From the NCBI GenBank assembly GCA_021399445.1, contig JAJTUQ010000015.1, forward strand, positions 1 through 64,000: a stretch of DNA of 64,000 nucleotides, in the 5' to 3' direction. The notes under the pieces were generated by a model. It was not told where the DNA came from. It did not search any database and was given only the letters and a program-made list of their open reading frames with translations. Source of the DNA: Xylogone sp. PMI_703 (lineage: Eukaryota > Ascomycota > Leotiomycetes). Position numbers and translations under genes: made by a program. Shown one piece after another: positions 57,334-64,000 of the stretch (its first letter is position 1; each line of letters opens with the position of its first letter).

Positions 57334-58001
57334 TTGTATTTAACAATGCCTGAGGCTGAGAGTCCCAGCAATCCTAAAATTTTCAAGTTTTACGTATCTG
57401 GTAGCCGTGAACTGATCTTGCCAGGTTCAGAATTTACGTTTCACTATGCTCAGTTCTATAAAAAGAAGGATCGAAATCCACCATTACGAACGTCTTTCAC
57501 TGGTCTTCCGATGAGTGGCAGGGCCTCTTTCATCGAGAACAAAAATTACGACATCCCCTTGATTACCTCATTCATTCTACAATGCGGATTTGATAACTTC
57601 TATTCTGGGGACGGAATCGTGATTGAAGATAACGATGCTATCTTGTGGGTGAGGTCCTACTGCGATTGCGTTCTAATAGGCTAACAATCATGTATAGACT
57701 AATTGATCTCACACCCATATGTCACATCAATCATATTGCAATGGCATTTCGGATGCATTTCGACATAACGTGCAGCTTGATGGATGATGACGGAGATGCC
57801 ACGACGCGGCATATTTTGACAACCTCCTACTTAGTTATACTCATGGACCGCTTTTGGAGTGACGATAGCCTACATACGCGTCTAGATCTTGACTACCGCC
57901 CGGAGAACCATAATGAGTGGCTGAAAAATATTATGCACACAGCGACAGCACATCTAAAATACCTATTTAAACGTACAGGCAAGGCAAGGCAGGCGGGCTA
58001 G
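57334..58001 (+). CDS. Orphan protein, two exons
   Basis: Exons 57334-57653 and 57698-58001 give 207 aa in frame across a 44-bp intron (donor GTCCTA, branch GGCTAAC, acceptor TATAG). The donor is weak; the nearby GTGAGG at 57649 would break the frame. The start context CAACAATGCC is good. The protein begins MPEAESPSNPKIFKFYV, has a beta-rich N half (SRELILPGSEFTFHY, SGRASFIENK) and an acidic/aromatic C half (YRPENHNEWLKNIMHTATAHLKYLFKRTGK) likely to be helical. There is no signal peptide or membrane segment. I do not recognise the family. Confidence 0.5.
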
Positions 58002-59041
58002 GATGTAAAAGAATATTACTAGAGAGCTCCTAATTGTGGATTTGATCATTATCATCACTCATTTCATATTATAGAGTACTTTGACTCTAAGTGAGTTACT
58101 GATAAGGTAGAGCTTCGGGGTTTCTGCTTAATGTATATATAGTCTTTGTGGTAACCAAATATCTGTTGTACTATTAGACGTGCTACAATGGCAATTGTTA
58201 ATGCTTTAATAGACATTGAAAGTAAGCTGATATAAGCGTTACTTCCCATTCGAATATAATCGGGCAGAGGCTAATTAGATTGCGTGAGAATAGAGCGGTG
58301 GAAATAGCAGATTCGCAACATCCAGGACCGAACTTTGTGGATATTATACGCTTCAACTCAATCCATATATGTTAGATAAAGAAGTCGGTGGGCTTGATTG
58401 ATGTCCGTTTTGGGCGGCGATGTAACTAGATTCAAACTACTGGGCCTTGCGGCCCGGGTCACTTACCGTACTATTTTATTCTAGATATAGTTAACAGTGG
58501 AAGGAGAATCATGATGAGTTATCACATAAAGCCAATAACATTACACTAACATCCCAAAATCTTAAACTACGAGCATTCTGAATAGAGCATGATTTGGGTC
58601 CCGGTCTTTAAAGCGCGCTATATATATTCTCTCACCTCTCTCTCTTCCAGGCACCTATACCGAGATGAGCACCACGGGGGTCCCTAATCATCATATGGAG
58701 GAGTTTGGTGATGACATGTATTTAGCGGGGTGGAGATAAATTTCTACTTACGTTCAAATAGGGAGGTGGTGCTTCATTGCTTCCCCTAGCTGGATGAGGT
58801 CTAAAGCCTGAATTTCTTCATCACTGTAAATCTTGGACTTCGAAAGGGCACCGAGCATTTGGTCTGGACGGAAATTGCTGAAGTGATTTTATGCAGAAAT
58901 ACTAGGAACGATATTTACCGTTATACCAGCGCACAGAATTTCCAACTCCAGTGTTACCCGCATTGACTCAGGAGCCATCGATCGAAGACAAGATCCAATA
59001 CTTTCACAGTCGCTATCCTCAATTGTTTTGTGAACCGTACG
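58002..59041. other. Intergenic, no gene recognised
   Basis: AT-rich. A continuation of the reading frame of the minus-strand gene at 59.0 kb (to 58954) exists only in another frame and is probably its 3' UTR or a missed exon. Confidence 0.4.
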
Positions 59042-59693
59042 CTAGAAGTTGGTTTTAGGCCGCTCCCCGGCACAAATAGCTCCATACATCCACTCTTCCC
59101 TCTTAGTTGGTTGGGTTGGGTCGTATTTGAAGCCGTATTCGAATTCAGCCTTGTCAAATATAGGCAAAACCAGTTTCATCAGCAGTTGAACTGATGCCTG
59201 GTCTACTCCACACTCACCGAATCCATCTGCTCTTTTTCCAAGCTCGTATACTCCTGAAATTGACATCTCCCACTGGGATTCAGCCTCCGGAGTGGTGGGT
59301 ACTCCTATGTACCAAAGAAGTAACGGTTTGCCACTGAGCCCCTCGCGCGAAATATCGTCGAAGTTCTATTAGATGTGAGCCTCATTCATCCAACAAATGG
59401 AAATGCTTTACCTGTAGAATATAATACGTAACATTAATCTCCCCATCATCTTCTAATTTATCATCCTGCCGGATTGTGGATGGAAGTGACTCGCAGAGTG
59501 TAAACTCCCTGAACAGACTGTAGATAAAGACAGGGGCGGAGAACCAAGAACGAACCCCCAAACCACTGCAAAGCTGGGCGAATGGTGAAGGCCAAGCTGA
59601 CCGGAGAGATTTAAGGAACGTTGCATCCACATGCACATAAGGAGCACAGGCTTGTGGACGGATCTGTAGCACTATTGCTTTCATGCGACTCAC
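59042..59693 (-). CDS. Orphan protein, two exons
   Basis: Exons 59693-59412 and 59365-59042 join in phase 0 across a 46-bp intron (donor GTAAAG, acceptor TAATAG) to a 201-aa protein. Coding sense is good on both sides: exon 1 contains PYVHVDATFLKSLRSAWPSP and ends INVTYYILQ, and exon 2 starts NFDDISREGLSGKPLLLWYIG and contains SVQLLMKLVLPIFDKAEFEYGF. A second Met, MKAIVLQIRP at 59684, is an alternative start. There is no signal peptide, transmembrane segment or family I recognise. Acidic and aromatic residues dominate, as in the convergently placed 57.3 kb orphan, with similar length, but I see no sequence similarity between them. Confidence 0.5.
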
Positions 59694-61638
59694 ACTTTCA
59701 AGCGCTGTATCTTGCGTATCATATCTATTCTAAAATATGCCATTCTAAACTCGTTATAGAAGAAGTTTGATCTATATTAATCCCGCATGTCTCTTGGTTC
59801 ACATTTAGGTTATCCGGAATACGTCCTGCGGAATTGCTGACTTCATTTAATCATAGCATCGCTGACTCATGAATATCCACAGCTCACGATGGAAGCTGGG
59901 TCTTTTCTAGGTATTAGCAACTACTGTAACACAGGAGCATTACATAGTAAAACTTAGCACATTAAACCAGTCGGAAGTGCGGATCATTCACGGTATCGGA
60001 CATCTTAGATTGATAATGAATCCTTCTCGCAGGTGTGACCGAGGTGGGGAGGAAGATCTGTAAAGCGCGAATATGGTGATGATACACTGGCGGTGACCAC
60101 TCCACAAACAGCTTAGTATAATGCAGGCCTCTAAGCTGTTTTGCCGCATGAGGCGGCTAGGTGATGAATCAGGAGGCTAAGAGAACTGGCCGAACCAGGC
60201 GGACGGGGGAAATTGAGAGGATCGATTGGGTTATACGGGCATTAAATTTCGGGGAAGTAATCCGCCCAACACATCGTTTTAGCCACGTGAGCTAGTTCAA
60301 ACCTATAAGGGATAGCCTCTAGTAAGACACATTATTGGCTTACGAGCTTGTAACACACAAACCGCAAATAACGCTAAGTCTAGTACTAGTTGGAAACCGT
60401 GGCTCGAGTTCCTACCTAATATCAAACATAATTCGCATCTTTTAAGGGTGACAAGACTTTTCAAGTTCCTTAGCCTCCCCTTGAGCAACTTGCGCTAGTT
60501 CTGTGTCATTAGCCACAGTTTCTATTCTCTTAAAGATGACGGACTTTGCCCTCTATAGCGCTTAATGAAGGGTTTTATCGGAGAGGGGCTTCACGCTTTG
60601 TCCCGTTATCTACGTATTCATAGATCCCAGAAAGAACAGGTTCAATTATATATGGAATATAGTTAGCAGTCGTGACAAATAGACGGATGCAGCAGAATCT
60701 CGAATATCAGGCTGCCCTACCCTGCTCTATGTGTCAAAATCACCACGAGCCTCCAAAAAACGGTAGTACTTGCTAACGAGACATCTAGATCAACTACCAA
60801 CACAACACAGTGTTAGGTGATGCGGTATCATGTGATTGCTCATTGGGTTGCAGCTGTTTGATCCCCGTCCAGCGCCGGATACGACTAACTTCACAGACTT
60901 CGCTGCCAAATAGTTTCAGTATTACATTTTTCTAATAGGAGATCGCTAGTAGGACACCCTGCTTCTTTGCAGTGTAGCCTTTTTAAATGTGATCCACGTG
61001 TCGAGGTGGCAAGGTCGTGAGAACCATCATCAGCACAACTGCTTCTGAAAATACAGTTTACCTAAATAAGAAGCCGCTGGATCCAGATTAAATAGTGATA
61101 GAGTGTTGCGGACCAAGGCAAACCGCGCCTAGATCAACAGTCTTCATATCCGGTACGGCACAGATCTAAGTTTTTGTCAGACTCCGTTTCCGAGCATCTA
61201 TCAATTCAGTCTTGTAGCTCCTCTTTATCTTCAAATACTACCCCTTATTATACCTGAAATTGCTTGTGTCAGTTAAAACCTAGGTTAATACGGCGCCCAC
61301 ATTAACAAAAAGGCTGCCTTCAGGTGTGTAGTATTGGCCGCCTGAATTGTTGTTGACAATTATCAGTTCGCTCCAACAAGCAGCTCTGTGACCGAAAACC
61401 TCAACATTGCAGACGAGCTTATTGATGCATTAGGTGATGAACCGTTAGATATGATTACTTTACCTGAATACTCAGTGTCTGGTAAGCTATCTCGTCAAAA
61501 ATTCAATACAGTGTTATGCTGCTATTATCTGGGACAAACATTGATTATAGCATAGGGGTGAGATTCCAATCGAACCGGATAAATTTTTTCCTTGAGTCAA
61601 CTTCTACTAGAGATACACTATTGTAAGCATTAAATAAA
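59694..61638. other. Gene-poor region, one exon-like stretch
   Basis: Near 61370-61482 a plus-strand stretch preceded by a CAG acceptor reads NLNIADELIDALGDEPLDMITLPEYSV and ends at GTAAGC. It resembles an exon, but the following acceptor leads straight into a stop. No other gene recognised. Confidence 0.35.
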
Positions 61639-61964
61639 GCTCTAGAGAAAAACTACGTAGTTATATCATGCTACTCAGAGGTGAATCACAAGAATGGAGA
61701 GGATACATCTCGTGGACCATCGCTTCTGAGGATAAAACCTTGAACTATCGCAAAGTTGATTTGTTAGAGGCCAACAACGCGAACCCAATACTAAAATATG
61801 CAGTATTTCATGAAGTTATAAATGGGTTTGGGAGTATCGTGATAGAGGGATTTAATCCAGTGACAAAAGAAGCCGTCAAGTCCGAAGCTGCTGGGGCTAA
61901 AGGCTCGTCTGTTCTGCTGCATAAAGGCGCATCTACGGCCGGAATGTCAAGTACCGCCTGTTAG
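61639..61964 (+). CDS. Hypothetical exon or small ORF (uncertain)
   Basis: Open frame, with an ATG at 61668 giving 98 codons. The coding-like composition includes ESQEWRGYISWTIASEDKTL, YAVFHEVINGFGSIVIEGFN and a Gly/Ala/Ser-rich end. It could be the last exon of a gene that includes the stretch at 61370-61482, but I found no in-frame join. No family recognised. Confidence 0.3.
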
Positions 61965-62126
61965 CCTGCCCCAATCAGACATGGATCTATCCTGTTAGAT
62001 CGTAGGACACGATATCGACTTTGTGATCATTTCAATAGCTTGACCTACCAGCCACAAATATCGCAAAAGTTACCGTGAACATCCGGAAGAAAGGACGAGC
62101 AAGCAGTAAAAGATCGGATCGACCGC

Positions 62127-62480
62127 TTGGGACCCGGGAGGAGGGAAAAAATGTCAAAAACGATAGTTGTGTTCGTGAATAGAACTAGAGGCGAAGGGGA
62201 GATCATGTATACAGGCACTAGCACTGCATTGTTAATCGAAAGTGATTGCGTGTGGGGTTATCCTATCTTAGACCGAGGAATGAACGAGGTTTTGTTCGGC
62301 GGCACTAGTGCGAAACCGGGTTGTCATTATTGTAAGCGCCTCTATTCCCATGATTCCTCGAAAACTTGTCGAACTATCACTCCAGAGGATGCCCACAGGC
62401 ACGAGGGAACAGATGTCACTAGGTTAGATTTAAACTCTTCCAGACTAGACCGTCTACCATCCCTGTGGGGGGTTAACTGA
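62127..62480 (+). CDS. Small ORF with Cys/His cluster (uncertain)
   Basis: A 117-codon ORF (alternative start MSKTIVVFVN at codon 9). The middle holds GCHYCKRLYSHDSSKTC, a CX2CX5HX5C arrangement loosely like a zinc knuckle and similar in layout to the end of the 27.8 kb transposon-type ORF (C..C..H..TCR), though the spacing is not canonical. It lies next to a MULE transposase fragment, so transposon origin is possible. The function is unknown. Confidence 0.3.
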   Translation: MGPGRREKMSKTIVVFVNRTRGEGEIMYTGTSTALLIESDCVWGYPILDRGMNEVLFGGTSAKPGCHYCKRLYSHDSSKTCRTITPEDAHRHEGTDVTRLDLNSSRLDRLPSLWGVN

Positions 62481-62859
62481 ACACGAGGCGAGCAAGACTT
62501 CGGCGGATTATGGGTCGGTCTCTCAATATTCTCGGACGGAACAAGCGCACAAGCGCGTAGGCCTTCAACCGCACCACCCAGAGTACACGCCGGTAATGCT
62601 TCCTCTGAGGCTATAGGGTCCAATCATTTGAAGCAGACAAAGTTAGAGAAGAGTCAGTCCAAAGTTTAGGTCTCACCTAAATCCACTTCCAGCGGACCTA
62701 AATCCACTTGCAAACATCCGATAACCGGACGTACCTCAGGCACAACAGCGCCTCGCGCTCCCATACAATTTTGTACTGCAGGAAGAGACTGAGCAATGAA
62801 ATTCTTTTAATTAAATCAGCCCATCTGCATAACTTTCAGTGCTGAATCTAGCTATTCTA
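62481..62859. other. Spacer before transposase fragment
   Basis: Contains a short direct repeat, CCTAAATCCACTT, at about 62678-62710; nothing else recognised. Confidence 0.4.
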
Positions 62860-64000
62860 CTACGCTATAACTTCAATACAATCTTGTGTAGCCTGTGAAT
62901 CTTCCTCCAAATCTACCGCTTCCACACTTCGACCACTCTGAATTGCCAGGTTAACTAGAGTTGCGGTCTCCTCAATTGAATCAGTGTGATAAATTGACGA
63001 TATCCCAACTTGATAACCTCTTTCGCGTGCTGTGCCAGGCTCATACGTATCCCCAATATCATTGATTCTCTGAAGGCCAATCCTAGTGGCCACACGGCCA
63101 TACCTAGTAGTATATTGTTGGCGGCTTGGAGCACTCCTCCGTTCAACAGGTGCTTCAACAACAGTTTCCAAGATTGCAGGACATGTTCTTGAAGCTGAAT
63201 TCTCCATAATTGGAGGTGAAGAGCTAGTTGGAAGCTCAAAAGCCGAAGGTAAACGCTTCGTACTAGACATAGCTGACTTAGAAGCCTTACTACCACCAAA
63301 GGCTCCCCTTGGCCTTCCTTTCCCTTGAATGACTTGAGGGTTCAATAGAGGCCCTTGAATGTTATGATTAGCTGTAGTACATGCATTCTCTCTGTTATAA
63401 TACCAGTGAGCATGTATATCTTCTAGCAAAATCACACCTCCGCTCTGTTGGCGCCTCCATATGGTATGGTAACAAGGGAGGCCCATAGAGTCTTGAATCG
63501 TACAATCACAACTCTCTGAAGGGTTAGTGATACCATTCCTAGGAATTCTAGTCTGTTCGGCCAATATCTTCTGAAGCGCATAGTCATGAACTTGGCCAAT
63601 AACCGTCACAAAGAGTGGTATATTAATATGGTGTTTAGTTCGGAGTTGCTCTTGAGCTATATCTGTAGATATACCTCTTTGCTGAGCGGTCCAAAACAAG
63701 ACTAACTTTTCAAACACGTCATTGAGGTCTCCGTTTCCACGCTGTAGATATGCCTTTAAAGTGCTATGGCACCCTTCAATTGGAGAAGTTACTACTACCC
63801 CAAAGTGATAACGTTGATCAATCCAATACCGTACTAACTTCTCTTTCCATGGAATTAACCATGTATTCTCAGCATATTTGACCGCTCCATCGGGAAAGTC
63901 ACGAAGTTTGGTGAGATTAGATGAATAGGCCTCTAAAGTTTTCGATTCAAGGAGTATTCCCCATACCTTCATAAACTCCTGAAAAGTGGGGTGCCTTTGC
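62860..64000 (-). mobile_element. MULE-type transposase, C-terminal part, cut by window edge
   Basis: An open minus-strand frame runs from the right edge of the window to a stop at 62860 (370 codons from the Met at 63972; the frame is also open upstream of it). Its order matches fungal Mutator-like transposases. ENTWLIPWKEKLVRYWID and HFGVVVTSPIEGCHSTLKAYL form the end of the DDE catalytic domain. FWTAQQR is followed by a SWIM zinc finger, CDC..., GLPCYH, then the usual HAHWYY. A Ser/Pro/Arg-rich tail follows. No stop or frameshift occurs in this part, so the copy may be young. The catalytic core and the left terminal inverted repeat lie outside the window, and I could not find the right terminal repeat. 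Confidence 0.75.

Noticed and set aside
61550..61600. A GGTTCGATTGGAAT-like stretch (minus strand) resembling a tRNA T-arm
   Set aside because: No matching acceptor stem or anticodon arm could be folded around it.
1..64000. CRISPR arrays, bacterial operons, rRNA operon or phage modules
   Set aside because: None seen; the introns and gene families mark this as fungal nuclear DNA, and the tandem arrays lack spacer structure.

Overview
The window looks like nuclear DNA of a filamentous ascomycete (Pezizomycotina). Many genes carry short (40-70 bp) introns with GT..AG ends and CTAAC/CTGAC-type branch points. The families are typically fungal: lytic polysaccharide monooxygenase-like (LPMO-like) secreted proteins, a GMC oxidoreductase, a WSC-GH16 glucanase, a Zn2Cys6 protein, a fungal-type adenosine deaminase and degenerate fungal kinases. 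Genes are sparse and separated by long AT-rich stretches with minisatellites and transposon traces. I cannot name the species; a Leotiomycete-like, repeat-rich genome would fit, but that is inference.

Left part (1-20 kb). A pseudokinase gene (2981-4489, minus) sits among at least five tandem-repeat arrays. It is followed by a secreted DUF7492-type protein with a predicted N-terminal histidine (5837-7201, minus), an intact nine-exon GMC/AA3 oxidoreductase (9837-12168), an orphan four-exon gene (13526-14337), a decayed phosphoglycerate-mutase-like gene (15073-15629), and an AA11-type LPMO with a C-terminal cysteine-rich module (18288-19427). Three secreted redox/carbohydrate-active genes within 14 kb may cooperate in oxidative attack on polysaccharides: the GMC enzyme can supply hydrogen peroxide or electrons, and the LPMO-like proteins can use them.

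Middle (20-45 kb). This is mostly gene-poor. It holds an orphan gene with a homopolymer frameshift (25.0-26.1 kb), a zinc-knuckle ORF of transposon type (27.8-28.6 kb), a small RING-H2 protein (31.0-31.4 kb), an ADGF-type adenosine deaminase with a one-base frameshift (35.9-37.8 kb), a WSC-GH16 endo-beta-glucanase (40.1-41.5 kb) and an orphan two-exon gene (42.8-43.4 kb).

Right part (45-64 kb). This holds an intact four-exon pseudokinase (46.6-47.6 kb) that shares intron positions with the first one, a short Zn2Cys6 protein without a regulatory domain (51.5-52.4 kb), several orphan genes (53-60 kb), and the C-terminal part of a MULE-type transposase running off the right edge (62.9-64.0 kb).

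I find no convincing undescribed multi-gene system. The best leads are the AA3/LPMO-like neighbourhood, the N-terminal-His DUF7492 protein, and the two structurally conserved but catalytically degenerate kinases. All gene models were spliced by eye and need transcript support.
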